Positions 7,036 to 16,161 of a DNA stretch of 64,000 nucleotides are shown here, in pieces. Position numbers and translations under genes: made by a program. Source of the stretch: Bacteroidota bacterium (lineage in GTDB: Bacteria > Bacteroidota > Bacteroidia > Chitinophagales > Chitinophagaceae); the NCBI GenBank assembly GCA_018267615.1, contig JAFDYD010000022.1, positions 5,784 through 69,783 of the forward strand. The letters are read 5' to 3'. Under the pieces are notes generated by a model that worked only from the letters and a program-made list of their open reading frames with translations, searched no databases and was not told where the DNA came from. Position 1 is the stretch's first letter. Each line of letters opens with the position of its first letter.

Positions 7036-8688
7036 TTATTGCCAGGCAAATTTTCCGCCGGTATTTATTCTTATTTTATATAAACTGGTATGACCTGTCA
7101 TGTAAAGTGTTTTTCCATCTTCATCGCCCCAGGCCATATTAGCCGGGCGTTCTGGCGTAACAATTTTTCCCAGCAATTTTGCATCAGGAGCAATGATCCA
7201 TAGTCCTCCCGGAGCAGATACAAAAAGATTTCCTTCTCTATCTACCTTCATTCCATCTAATGCCTCGTCATCTTCCGTCTGGTTGCAGTCAAAAAAGATT
7301 TTTCCGTTTCGCAATGTTCCATCAGCATTTACTTCATATCGCCAAATTGTTTTGGTATGATGGATATCGCGTATATCCCAGTTCGTTATATATAAATATT
7401 TCTCATCGGGTGAAAAAGCAATTCCGTTTGGTCCGCCAAGATCTTTGGACACGAGCTGCGTTTTTCCATTCCTGATCATGAACACACCTGAGTAGTCAAG
7501 CTCTTTGCGTGTATCACTGAAAAAATTAGGAAGTCCGTATGGCGGATCGGTAAAATAAATCGTGCCATCACTTTTTTGAACGATGTCATTCGGGCTATTG
7601 AAACGTTTGCCATCAATCTTATCTGCTAGCACTGTAAGCGGACCCTTCTTTTCAAAACGGACAACTCTTCTGTTGCCGTGCTGGTCAACAATTAATCTTC
7701 CTTCGTTGTCAATCGTCAATCCGTTTGAGCCAGGCTGACCATATTCGCCGATATCAGCGCCGGTATAACCGCTATGGCTGATATAAACTGTTGTATTGTG
7801 ATTTTTCGGATTATAACGATAAATATTATTTGTATTCGGATCGCTGAACAAAAGAAATCCATCCGGATGCCAAACCGGACCTTCTGTAAATTGAAATCCG
7901 TCTGCAATTTTATCAACCGATGTACCGGGAGAGATAATCGTATTTAGTTTTTCATCCACGGTATAAATCTTACCAATATTTTTCCATGAAGGATTTACTG
8001 GAATTTCTTTATAGAAATCTACAACAGCATTTCTAACCCATATATAATTATCTGGTATCATGCCGAGCGGTCCATTTATTCCGAGAATTGCGATTGAAAA
8101 TTGGTCACCAGGTTTTGCATTGTCTGTAAGTATAACGCGGTTGCGTGTGTTGTAACCTGCAATCACTCCATTGCCACTTTGCCCGAAACTGTGCATCTGT
8201 TTTCCATTCACCCAGATCTCACTATAATCATCCATCACGATTTCGAATACTGCGGTTGTGCCATTTGTATTTAATTTCCCGATAGTGGGTGGAATTGTAA
8301 GCGTCACTTTATACCATGCTGTTGAAACCAATCCCATTCCTTCGCGCATTTCGAGATCTGTCGGTTGTACCTGCATGAAATTCTTTTCGAAGTCCGCCGC
8401 ATTCACTTGAGGATGTATTGTATGCGTCTTTATATTCATCCCTGTAGGATACAATAATAACTTATCAGACATGGAAGGGCCAGGCGATTTAAAGTCGGCT
8501 TCGATGATATGCGCAGGTTGTATAAACCATTTTGCATTTACAAGCGCTGCGCCTTCAATTGATTTGAGATCAGCGATGGCTTGTGGTTTATCTACCGATA
8601 ACTGCCGCGTCTCCTGTCCATGTACCATGAATGCGATGAGCAAGCATATCAGCAACATTCGTTTTTTTGGGCTCACATATTTTTTCAT
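7036..8688 (-). CDS. Exported SMP-30/gluconolactonase-family protein with N-terminal sugar-binding-like domain
   Basis: A signal peptide occupies about residues 1-25 (ending FMVHGQ). Residues about 40-230 look like a galactose-binding jelly-roll (WYKVTLTIP, IWVNGKQMHSFGQSG) as in GH2-type accessory domains. Residues about 250-545 form an SMP-30/gluconolactonase beta-propeller with metal-site motifs FTEGPVWHPDG, RFNSPNDIV and GPNGIAFSPDEKYLYIT. Such enzymes hydrolyse lactones. The two-domain length (550) is well above plain SMP-30 (about 300). It lies in a series of exported genes on the same strand with HbpS-like and YHS-like proteins. Confidence 0.87.
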   Translation of the reverse strand: MKKYVSPKKRMLLICLLIAFMVHGQETRQLSVDKPQAIADLKSIEGAALVNAKWFIQPAHIIEADFKSPGPSMSDKLLLYPTGMNIKTHTIHPQVNAADFEKNFMQVQPTDLEMREGMGLVSTAWYKVTLTIPPTIGKLNTNGTTAVFEIVMDDYSEIWVNGKQMHSFGQSGNGVIAGYNTRNRVILTDNAKPGDQFSIAILGINGPLGMIPDNYIWVRNAVVDFYKEIPVNPSWKNIGKIYTVDEKLNTIISPGTSVDKIADGFQFTEGPVWHPDGFLLFSDPNTNNIYRYNPKNHNTTVYISHSGYTGADIGEYGQPGSNGLTIDNEGRLIVDQHGNRRVVRFEKKGPLTVLADKIDGKRFNSPNDIVQKSDGTIYFTDPPYGLPNFFSDTRKELDYSGVFMIRNGKTQLVSKDLGGPNGIAFSPDEKYLYITNWDIRDIHHTKTIWRYEVNADGTLRNGKIFFDCNQTEDDEALDGMKVDREGNLFVSAPGGLWIIAPDAKLLGKIVTPERPANMAWGDEDGKTLYMTGHTSLYKIRINTGGKFAWQ

Positions 8689-8801
8689 AACATTTTTATT
8701 TTCGGCTGTAGGAGATCGTTAGACTCAAGATGAATAAACATCAGCATGTTTCGCGTCTAACGATTTCTTAATCGCCTAATCAGTTTAATCTTTCGAAATA
8801 A

Positions 8802-9275
8802 TTACTCGGAGAATTTAGCTTTCAGGCCCGCGTTCGCAATATCTTCGTCTTGCTGTGCGCTTGCACTTCCGCTTACACCGATCGCGCCAATTACAACACC
8901 GTCATATACTACAGGCAGGCCGCCTTGCAAAAAGGTATGTCCAACAGTGATCAGGGCCTGTCTGCCACCATTGATAGCATTCTCGAGTTTTGACGAAGGC
9001 GCTTTGAATAAAGCTGCTGTATTTGCTTTTTTTGTTGCGACTTCAGAGGCAGCAGCGAAAGTATTATCGAGTCTTTCGAGATAGATTAGGTTACCGCCTG
9101 CATCAACAACAGCGATCGCACCGCCTGGAGCATTCGCTCCCTGCGCATATTTTACGGCTTCGGCAACAATTTTTTTTGCGGCGGCAAGTGAAATATTTTT
9201 TTGTGTCAATACCTGCGCCGGACAAATTGTTGCGAGCATACTCATCACAACAATTAAGGAGAATATTTTTTTCAT
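8802..9275 (-). CDS. Exported GlcG/HbpS-family (DUF336) protein
   Basis: A signal peptide (about residues 1-20, ending CPAQ) precedes a complete GlcG/HbpS domain with the blocks GGAIAVVDAGGNLIYLERLD, KKANTAALF and GAIGVSGSASAQQDEDIA. Family members include a secreted heme-binding sensor partner (HbpS) and GlcG of glycolate clusters. Length (157) is normal. The neighbours on the same strand are the SMP-30-like enzyme downstream and the YHS-like protein upstream, so a shared extracytoplasmic role is plausible but unproven. Confidence 0.88.
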   Translation of the reverse strand: MKKIFSLIVVMSMLATICPAQVLTQKNISLAAAKKIVAEAVKYAQGANAPGGAIAVVDAGGNLIYLERLDNTFAAASEVATKKANTAALFKAPSSKLENAINGGRQALITVGHTFLQGGLPVVYDGVVIGAIGVSGSASAQQDEDIANAGLKAKFSE

Positions 9276-9307
9276 GATTTTTTTTGAATAGTGAAATAAC
9301 CATTGAA

Positions 9308-10327
9308 TTATTTAGTGGTAACATTATTTTCCGGAGCAGGAGTCGCCGGTTTGTCAAATTTTATTTTTTTACCTGCATGCTTTTTTTCTTGTCCGGGCCA
9401 GTTGCCATCCGCTTTCGCTGTGTTTCCTGCTACATCTTTATTAAATTGTTGATATGCGTCTTGCGTGTGTTGAAGGATCAATCTGCCATCGACGATCTGG
9501 AAAATTGTCGGATCGATGGGACGAAGTTTGTTCAGGCTCATCGCGTATCCGCAGAACGCGCCATATTGCGGAGCGTATTTCGCAGGATTATCTTTGAAAG
9601 TATTTGCATGTTCTTCGGATGAGAACCAATATGTAGCTCCGTTGTAGCGAGTAGAAAATTTTGGATTTCCCTGTTCGGCTTTATTGTCGGCAAAATATCC
9701 GACCGCATCATATCCCTGTAAGATTACGCCATCGGGATCTGTATTATTTAAAAATCCTTTTTCTTCGTCAGTAACAATTTGTTTGCCGCCGTTGGTGGAA
9801 ACACCAGGCCAATATTTATCTGCCTTTACAAGATTACCAGCAACATCTTTGTTCCATGCGCTAACTGCGCGCTGATTATGCTGAATAACGAGCCTGCCAT
9901 CAACGATCGAAAATGTATTCACATCGATCGGCGCTGTTTTCCCTAACGATACCGCGTAAGCGCACCATGCACCAAATTGAGGTTTATATTTTTCAGGATT
10001 TGATTTGAAGAGATTCAAATGATCCTGTGAAGCGAAATAATAAATCGCGTCCTCGTATTTATATTGGAATTGTGCATCGCCTTTTACGGGCTTATTGTCG
10101 CTGAAGAAAGCAACTGCATCATATCCGTCGAGAATGACACCATTTGCATCTACATTGTTGAAAAATTTTCCGTCGAATTTCTGTGCATTGGTAATTTCAA
10201 AAATGAGCAATGCAGCTACAATAATGGAAAATGCTTTTAAAATAAGTCTTGTCTTGTTGATTGAACTTTCGTGGAGGTATATTGCCTTTACCCGGAGTTC
10301 TGCCGTTGTGATCATATTCTTTTTCAT
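9308..10327 (-). CDS. Exported protein with two tandem YHS-like domains
   Basis: After a hydrophobic export segment (ending FEITNAQ) the protein carries two clearly homologous domains of about 120 residues. Each runs from DGVILxGYDAV through a YHS-like YYFASxDHxNLFKxNPEKYxPQFGAWCAYA stretch to a WNKDVAGN...WPG end (equivalents in the second copy differ slightly). A conserved Cys in GAWCAYA/GAFCGYA is present in both. YHS domains often bind metals such as copper. The start is uncertain: ATG at 10327 is chosen over 10348. A tandem duplication of a normally single exported YHS unit is the odd point. Confidence 0.82.
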   Translation of the reverse strand: MKKNMITTAELRVKAIYLHESSINKTRLILKAFSIIVAALLIFEITNAQKFDGKFFNNVDANGVILDGYDAVAFFSDNKPVKGDAQFQYKYEDAIYYFASQDHLNLFKSNPEKYKPQFGAWCAYAVSLGKTAPIDVNTFSIVDGRLVIQHNQRAVSAWNKDVAGNLVKADKYWPGVSTNGGKQIVTDEEKGFLNNTDPDGVILQGYDAVGYFADNKAEQGNPKFSTRYNGATYWFSSEEHANTFKDNPAKYAPQYGAFCGYAMSLNKLRPIDPTIFQIVDGRLILQHTQDAYQQFNKDVAGNTAKADGNWPGQEKKHAGKKIKFDKPATPAPENNVTTK

Positions 10328-10431
10328 ATCTGTTTTTTTACAGCACAAAGGAACTGCTGATATGAAAAAGTTAATGTCGACTGTTTTACATATCGATAAA
10401 CATAGTTAAGAATGGATCATCCCAAAATCGC

Positions 10432-10485
10432 GATCGGCCTTTGCAGTTTTCAATTTTTAAAATTGAAGAACCACAAAGGCCGATC
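10432..10485 (-). terminator. Strong hairpin after the PKD-protein gene
   Basis: GATCGGCCTTTG (10432-10443) pairs with CAAAGGCCGATC (10474-10485), and an inner TTCAATTTT/AAAATTGAA stem continues it. It lies 32 bases beyond the stop of the gene ending at 10517 (minus strand) and is the likely terminator. The remaining gap up to 10327 shows nothing else. Confidence 0.7.
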
Positions 10486-10516
10486 ACTTTCTTACTTATC
10501 CTTATTGAACCGTAGC

Positions 10517-13500
10517 TTATTGTTTAATCAATTTCGACAACATTACTTTATTTGTACCAATCAGTGCCTGCAGTGTGTACATCCCACCAGCAAGACGGCT
10601 GACATTGATTTGTTGATCGACAACGTTCGCTGGTTTTTCCATTTGTGATGCATGCACCAGTTTACCATTCATGTCATAGATATTCACTTTAACGGTACCA
10701 AGTGTATCGCTGATCAATCTCAAATTCACTACATCATGTGCAGGATTTGGATAAACCAATATTGACTCTGTCGAACGCAGGTTGTCTACCACTTTTACTT
10801 TTACAGTTGCCGTAGAATTAGAACCGTTGTTATCAGTTACAGTTAATTGGAAAGTATATTCTCCAATTACCAGGTCAGATACTTCTGATGTTGCGTTGTT
10901 GAACGATGCAATGGTTGCTGTATTCGGCCCGCTCGTTTCCTGCCATTGGAAAGTAGTGATCGTTCCATTTTGATCGGTAGATCCTGTTCCATCTAACATC
11001 ACGCTGTTTGTAGGCAATGTGATTGTCTGATCTGCACCGGCGTTTGCCACAGGAGGCACATTGGCGCCTACTACCGGTGGAGGTGCGGATTTAACGGTAA
11101 TGGTTACGCGATCTTTTGCAGTGGCTCCATTGTTATCTGTTACAGTCAATTCGATTACATATGTTCCCGCAACCAGGTTACGTGCAGACGGTGTTCCGGT
11201 AGTCGCGCTTTGTAGTGTTGCAGTCGACGGTCCGGAAATCTGTGCCCAACTATAGGATGCAATAGAACCATCCGGATCATATGAAGCGGTTCCATTCAGG
11301 TTCGCAGCATTGGATGGCAATGTGATCGTTTGATCAGGTCCTGCATTTGCAATTGGAGCCTGATTATTTGGCGGAGGTGCTGCCGATGTAACGGTGACCG
11401 TTACCTGATCTTTAGCGGTAGCTCCTTTATTATCTGTTACAGTCAATTCAAAAATATATGTACCCGCTTGCAAACCTGTTATTGTTGGTTTAGCAGTTGT
11501 GCCGTTAGAAATGGTCACTGTTCCAGGTCCTGAAATCTTCGCCCAGTTATACGATGCGATTGTACCGTCAGGATCTGAGGAAGCCGATCCATCCAAACTC
11601 ACAGAGCTGGTCGGCAATGTAATTGCTTTGTCTCCACCAGCATTTGCGATAGGAGCTTGGTTAGGCGCTGAAGTTACAGTCACTTTTACTTGTGCTTTCG
11701 CGGTTGCTCCCTGGTTATCTGTTACAGTCAACTCGAATGTGTATTGACCGACTATCAGACTACCAACTGTCGGCGTAGCTGTGTTACCGTTAGTGATAAC
11801 AGATGTAGAAGGACCTGAAATTTGCGCCCAACTATATGATGCAATGGTTCCATCAGGATCTGATGATGCAGCACCGCTGAGGCCAACTGAATTGGTCGGT
11901 AATGTTATTGTTTTACTTGCGCCTGCATTTGCAATTGGACTTTGGTTTGGCGCTGCCAGTACAGTAATAGTTACGATATCACTTGCTGTTGCACTCAAAT
12001 TATCTGTGATCACTAATTTGAAAACATATACGCCTTGAGTCAAATTGCTCACTGTTGTTGTAACACTGCCAGGTGTACCGATGGTAGCTGTAGTTGGACC
12101 CGAATTCTGTGTCCACGCATAAGAGCTGATGCTTCCTGAAGGAGGAGCTTGTGATCCACCACCATTCAGGTTAACTGAATTTGTTGGGAGTGTAATCGTC
12201 TGATCAGCGCCTGCATTTGCTACAGGTGGTGTGCTACCAGAAGGTACAACGGTGATTTTCACTTGTGCCTTACCGGTAGCTCCGCTATTATCTGTTACAG
12301 TCAATTCGAAAGTATACAGCCCGGCTATCAGATTACTTGCTGTTGGCGTAGCTGTATTACCGTTAGTAATGGTAGATGCAGATGGGCCTGTTATTTGTGC
12401 CCAGCTGTATGATGTAATTGTTCCATCAGGATCAGAAGATGCAGATCCGTCAAGATTTACTGAATTTGTTGGAAGTGTAATCGATTTGCTTGCGCCTGCA
12501 TTCGCAACGGGAGGCTGGTTAGCTGCTGCCTTCACTGTTACAATAATAGAATCTTTTCCAGTAGCACCGCCGTTATCTGTTACTACAAGATTGAAAATAT
12601 AAGTTCCTTGCACGAGGCCTGTGATATTTGTATTTACACTTGATGCGTTCGCAATAGTAGCAGTTGAAGGTCCTGATTTTTGTGTCCAGCTATATGATAC
12701 GATCGTGCCATCAGCATCTGTCGAAGCACTTCCATCAACATTCACAGAACTTGTAGGCAATGTGATTGTTTGATCAGCCCCTGCATTAGCAGTCGGAGGC
12801 ACATTCACCGCAGGATTTACTGTGATGGTGACATTTGCCGAAGCCGTGGCGCCACTATTATCTGTTACAGTCAATTTAAAAACATAAGTTCCTGCAGTAA
12901 GTCCCGTTACCACCGTAGAAGCAGCGCTTGCATTGGTAATCGTAGAACCAGGTCCTGATACTTGTGACCATGCATAGCTTGCAATGGTGCCATCTGGATC
13001 AGAAGAACCTGTTCCATTCAAGCTGGCGGAACTTGTTGGTAAAGTAATGGTTTGATTTGTGCCTGCATTAGCAACTGGTGGTTGATTCGGTGCGGCATTA
13101 TTCACGGTTACGGTCACCTGCGCTGTTGCAGTAGCACCTTTATTATCTGTTACAGTTAACTGGAATGTATATGCGCCGGCTTGTAAAGCGCCGACTGTTG
13201 GTTTGGATGTATTTCCGTTGGTGATGGTGGCTGTTGATGGACCTGATATTTGTGCCCAGCTATATGATGCGATGGAGCCATCAGGATCATTAGAAGCGGA
13301 ACCATCCAGTGCCACTGAATTGGTCGGCAATGTTATTGTTTTATTAGCGCCAGCATTTGCAATCGGTGATTGATTCGGAGCTGCTGCAACACCATTTGTT
13401 TGTACAGCACCAATATCATAAGCACCCGTAATTGTTGTGTGATAATAATCATCTGTGATAAAAGGAATCGTTATCCCTGCGCCGATTACAGGACTTCCCG

Positions 13501-14683
13501 TAACAGGTCTGCATGTCGTTCCGTCGATAATTCCTGAAGTGCTTGCATAATATCTATTACCTCCTGTATCCACTGCCCACGAACCGCCGGAATTATTTTG
13601 AATGATTTCTTGTGCCAGGCTGTTTGCCTTCAAATTGATACCAAGATTATTTTTTATTGAACAGGTATATCCTCCATAAAGACCGAGAACAACCATCGGT
13701 GCTATATATCCTCCATCATCGCTACAATTCACCGCTGTATTATTATATATATAGCAATTCGTACCGGTGGTCAATCCTGCAACGATGTTGGTAGCATCTA
13801 ATCTGATATCAATAAAACCGTAACGGGTAGTATTTATTCTAACTGAATTATACAAATAGGTATTTCTTGGCGTGCCAACCATTGCTGCATTATACACGCG
13901 CGCGATATATCCCGCTCCACCACTCTGCCAGAAATTATTGAAACAAGCATTTCCGAAAACGGTGAAGATACCGACATCGCCTCCGGTAGGATTATTGCCA
14001 CTATAAGTCACTTTCCAATCATGTGCGTATAAACGGAAAAATACACCACGAACCTGCTCACCGTTTGTTTTTGTTTGATCGATGCTGATCCTCGACATGA
14101 TAACACTGTCAGAGAAATCCGCTTTGTCGCCGATCTGTCCATATGATCCTCTCAAAAAATAACCAGCTCTTTCAACAGTGATACTATCAAATTTACAGTT
14201 GTACATCTTTAATGAAGAGATGCTTCCTGTGTATGCTAAACCACTGGAAACATCGATCGCATTACCACCAATGTCTGTGAATGAAACGTTGCTGATGGTA
14301 CATCCATTTGCGGTACCGGGCCATGTCATACCCGAGCCGCCTGTATTCATAATAGTAAAACCAGAAAAGCTAACATTGGTATTTGATCCGAATGTTACTG
14401 TTCCGGTAAATGTTACACGTGTTGATTGAGAAATAATTGAAATTCCTGAAAGATTGGAAAAATTACCCCCAGTATAAGTGCCCGGCGCAATTGCTAATAT
14501 ATCACCAGGATTCAAGCCACTCATGGAAGTCTGAGAAACATTTCCGCTTCCACTACCAATAACAACTGTCTTCGCATTTACATTCGTAAATGAGAAAAAT
14601 AATACAACTATTAATATAAATTGAGGAAATAGATTGGTAGAGGAAGAAAACAATCTTCTAAGGGCGTAAAAGTTGCCTTTCAT
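10517..14683 (-). CDS. Giant PKD-repeat protein with beta-helix head and T9SS sorting tail
   Basis: The 1388-residue product has a signal peptide (about 1-38, ending TNVNA) and a right-handed beta-helix-like region (about 39-430: many short NT/GNxxF turns, pectate-lyase/DUF1565-like). Then come nine PKD/Ig-like repeats of about 93 residues, each running from PPVANAGxDQTITLP through SGSxSSDPDGTIxSYxW to LTVTDNxGATA. The last 80 residues are a type A T9SS sorting domain (SILVYPNPAHDVVNL ... GGMYTLQAL). It is therefore probably secreted by type IX secretion and held at the cell surface; ligand- or glycan-binding is likely. No catalytic residues were assigned in the helix domain. Confidence 0.9.
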   Translation of the reverse strand: MKGNFYALRRLFSSSTNLFPQFILIVVLFFSFTNVNAKTVVIGSGSGNVSQTSMSGLNPGDILAIAPGTYTGGNFSNLSGISIISQSTRVTFTGTVTFGSNTNVSFSGFTIMNTGGSGMTWPGTANGCTISNVSFTDIGGNAIDVSSGLAYTGSISSLKMYNCKFDSITVERAGYFLRGSYGQIGDKADFSDSVIMSRISIDQTKTNGEQVRGVFFRLYAHDWKVTYSGNNPTGGDVGIFTVFGNACFNNFWQSGGAGYIARVYNAAMVGTPRNTYLYNSVRINTTRYGFIDIRLDATNIVAGLTTGTNCYIYNNTAVNCSDDGGYIAPMVVLGLYGGYTCSIKNNLGINLKANSLAQEIIQNNSGGSWAVDTGGNRYYASTSGIIDGTTCRPVTGSPVIGAGITIPFITDDYYHTTITGAYDIGAVQTNGVAAAPNQSPIANAGANKTITLPTNSVALDGSASNDPDGSIASYSWAQISGPSTATITNGNTSKPTVGALQAGAYTFQLTVTDNKGATATAQVTVTVNNAAPNQPPVANAGTNQTITLPTSSASLNGTGSSDPDGTIASYAWSQVSGPGSTITNASAASTVVTGLTAGTYVFKLTVTDNSGATASANVTITVNPAVNVPPTANAGADQTITLPTSSVNVDGSASTDADGTIVSYSWTQKSGPSTATIANASSVNTNITGLVQGTYIFNLVVTDNGGATGKDSIIVTVKAAANQPPVANAGASKSITLPTNSVNLDGSASSDPDGTITSYSWAQITGPSASTITNGNTATPTASNLIAGLYTFELTVTDNSGATGKAQVKITVVPSGSTPPVANAGADQTITLPTNSVNLNGGGSQAPPSGSISSYAWTQNSGPTTATIGTPGSVTTTVSNLTQGVYVFKLVITDNLSATASDIVTITVLAAPNQSPIANAGASKTITLPTNSVGLSGAASSDPDGTIASYSWAQISGPSTSVITNGNTATPTVGSLIVGQYTFELTVTDNQGATAKAQVKVTVTSAPNQAPIANAGGDKAITLPTSSVSLDGSASSDPDGTIASYNWAKISGPGTVTISNGTTAKPTITGLQAGTYIFELTVTDNKGATAKDQVTVTVTSAAPPPNNQAPIANAGPDQTITLPSNAANLNGTASYDPDGSIASYSWAQISGPSTATLQSATTGTPSARNLVAGTYVIELTVTDNNGATAKDRVTITVKSAPPPVVGANVPPVANAGADQTITLPTNSVMLDGTGSTDQNGTITTFQWQETSGPNTATIASFNNATSEVSDLVIGEYTFQLTVTDNNGSNSTATVKVKVVDNLRSTESILVYPNPAHDVVNLRLISDTLGTVKVNIYDMNGKLVHASQMEKPANVVDQQINVSRLAGGMYTLQALIGTNKVMLSKLIKQ
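10790..13385 (-). repeat. Nine tandem PKD-coding repeats
   Basis: Units of about 290 bases recur within the gene above, with near-identical DNA in short blocks such as TTATCTGTTACAGT (plus-strand reading) in most copies. Copy 5 carries an altered core (NGGGSQAPPSGS instead of DGSASSDPDG) and copy 9 has DQNG for DPDG. Repeats of this type recombine readily, so copy number may vary between strains or be mis-assembled. Confidence 0.85.
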
Positions 14684-14925
14684 AGACTTGGATTTTGGTT
14701 TTTCAAGGTTACGCTACAAATAAGGACGATATGGATAAACAAATTTCTTGCCAAAAAAAGCAGTTAAAGCGGTTAAAATTTGATGGCAACATGATGTTTT
14801 CAACAGGCACTCTCGAAAATGGAATTTTCCAAAGAACAAAATTTCTGCCATACAAGGCTTTGTTGATTAAATGTTAGTAAAACATCATTTATCCACGTTC
14901 GAACATTGATTTAATGGTGGGAATA

Positions 14926-15085
14926 AGGTGGAAGGTGTAGGGTGTAAGGAATAAGAAATAAGGCACAAGTGAAGAAGGTACAAGAAGTTTCGACCCCTGT
15001 ACTTTCATCACTTGTGCCTTGTGCCTTATACCTTACACCCTACACCTTACACCCTATACCCTATACCTTACACCCTACACCTCAC
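14926..15085. repeat. GTGTAAGG/GGCACAAG-word palindrome (family C, copy 1)
   Basis: The left arm (about 14926-14990) is built from words like GGTGTAGG, GGTGTAAGG and GGCACAAG. The right arm (about 15000-15085) carries the complementary words CTTGTGCC, CCTTACACC and CCTACACC several times, in excess of the left arm. The right arm reaches the stop codon of the gene ending at 15082. The part of the gap at 14684-14925 shows no gene. Confidence 0.8.
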
Positions 15086-15915
15086 CTATAAGTGTACTGA
15101 TACTCAATCTTTCCAACTAATTCTTTTTTCTTATTAAAACAATTATCTCTTTTCTTCAGTCCTTTTTCATCGTATTGATATACCCAGTTTTGATAGTAAC
15201 TGCTTCCTGCGGGTACAAATATCATAGACGACAGGCGTCCGTTGCTATATTCGAAAATATAGTCGGGCAGAAGCCTTTGTGCCTTCACGTTATACCGGAC
15301 AATATCCGTGAGCTGGTGATCATCTCCATAATAATAATATATCACGGGCAGTTTATTGCCATTCCTTACAGCCCTTTCTTCGGTAATATTTCCTTTTTCA
15401 TCTTTTATAAACTGCACATAAGTTGTATCTCTATCATCTTTGATCTTTATCATTGTTGCGGGCAATGACTGCTGATCATATTTCCAGATATGTTTTTCAA
15501 CACTCTTGATTTGATTATCCGTTTCAATGGAAGTATTTGTTATAGAAAGAATTCTTGAGTTGGCATCGTATTCATAATCGCTGGTGCTTTGATAGGTATC
15601 GCTGGTATCGATGGTTTTTTTTAGCAGTCCATTTGCATCATAATAGGCAACAAGATTTGACACCGTGCTGCTGTTCGAGCGCGTATAGGTTTCGATTGTC
15701 GAAAAATCCGCTGCAATAGTCTGATGACACTCGAAGCCTTCAGTCGGTGTGCCGTTGCTTTCCAGGCTTGTCAATGTAACGGAACTGATTCTGTTTTCTT
15801 TGAAAGTTTTCCATTTATCAATGGTTTGCCGGGTTAGCAGGATATCCTTGTAATAATATTGGGCCCTAGCATTTACCGCAAAGCACAAAAACAATAAGCC
15901 GATCAGTCCTTTCAT
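15082..15915 (-). CDS. Exported YD-repeat-like protein
   Basis: Starting at the Met at 15915 gives a clear signal peptide (about residues 1-19, ending VNARA); an upstream in-frame start at 15936 is less likely. The mature part has several YD/RHS-like strands (YYDANGLLKK, YEYDANSRIL, YQYDEKGLKKR), as in the small exported YD-repeat proteins common in Bacteroidota. There is no toxin tip or catalytic motif. The function is unknown. Confidence 0.75.
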   Translation of the reverse strand: MKGLIGLLFLCFAVNARAQYYYKDILLTRQTIDKWKTFKENRISSVTLTSLESNGTPTEGFECHQTIAADFSTIETYTRSNSSTVSNLVAYYDANGLLKKTIDTSDTYQSTSDYEYDANSRILSITNTSIETDNQIKSVEKHIWKYDQQSLPATMIKIKDDRDTTYVQFIKDEKGNITEERAVRNGNKLPVIYYYYGDDHQLTDIVRYNVKAQRLLPDYIFEYSNGRLSSMIFVPAGSSYYQNWVYQYDEKGLKKRDNCFNKKKELVGKIEYQYTYR

Positions 15916-15980
15916 TTCTTTTTGTTGAAGTCGCAAATTTAGAATGGTAATGCTAGAACGAAAAAAACTATATTTTAATA

Positions 15981-16123
15981 TGCTGAACGCTAAACGCTAA
16001 ACGCTGAACGCTAAACGCTGAACGCTAAACGCTGAACGCTGAACGCGGAATGCTGATCACAATACTCTACTACATGTGGTGCCCCTAGCGTTTAGCGTTC
16101 AGCGTTTGGCGTTCAGCGTTCAT
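15981..16123. repeat. GCTGAACGCTAAAC-word palindrome (family D)
   Basis: The left arm (15981-16048) is a run of alternating words AACGCTGAACGCTAAACGCT. The right arm (16086-16123) contains the complement (AGCGTTTAGCGTTCAGCGTT). It lies in the divergent gap between genes starting at 15915 (minus) and 16162 (plus), so it cannot simply be a terminator of either. Confidence 0.8.
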
Positions 16124-16161
16124 CATCTGGCTTTTCCTTATTTTTATTCAAAATTTAAATA

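Noticed and set aside
10790..13385. Regularly spaced DNA repeats, CRISPR-like at first sight
   Set aside because: The period of about 290 bases is a coding PKD repeat in an open frame; there are no short direct repeats with unique spacers.
10782..14429. Several plus-strand ORFs antisense to the PKD-repeat gene
   Set aside because: They repeat with the PKD unit and have no start signals or family features; they are shadows of biased repeats.
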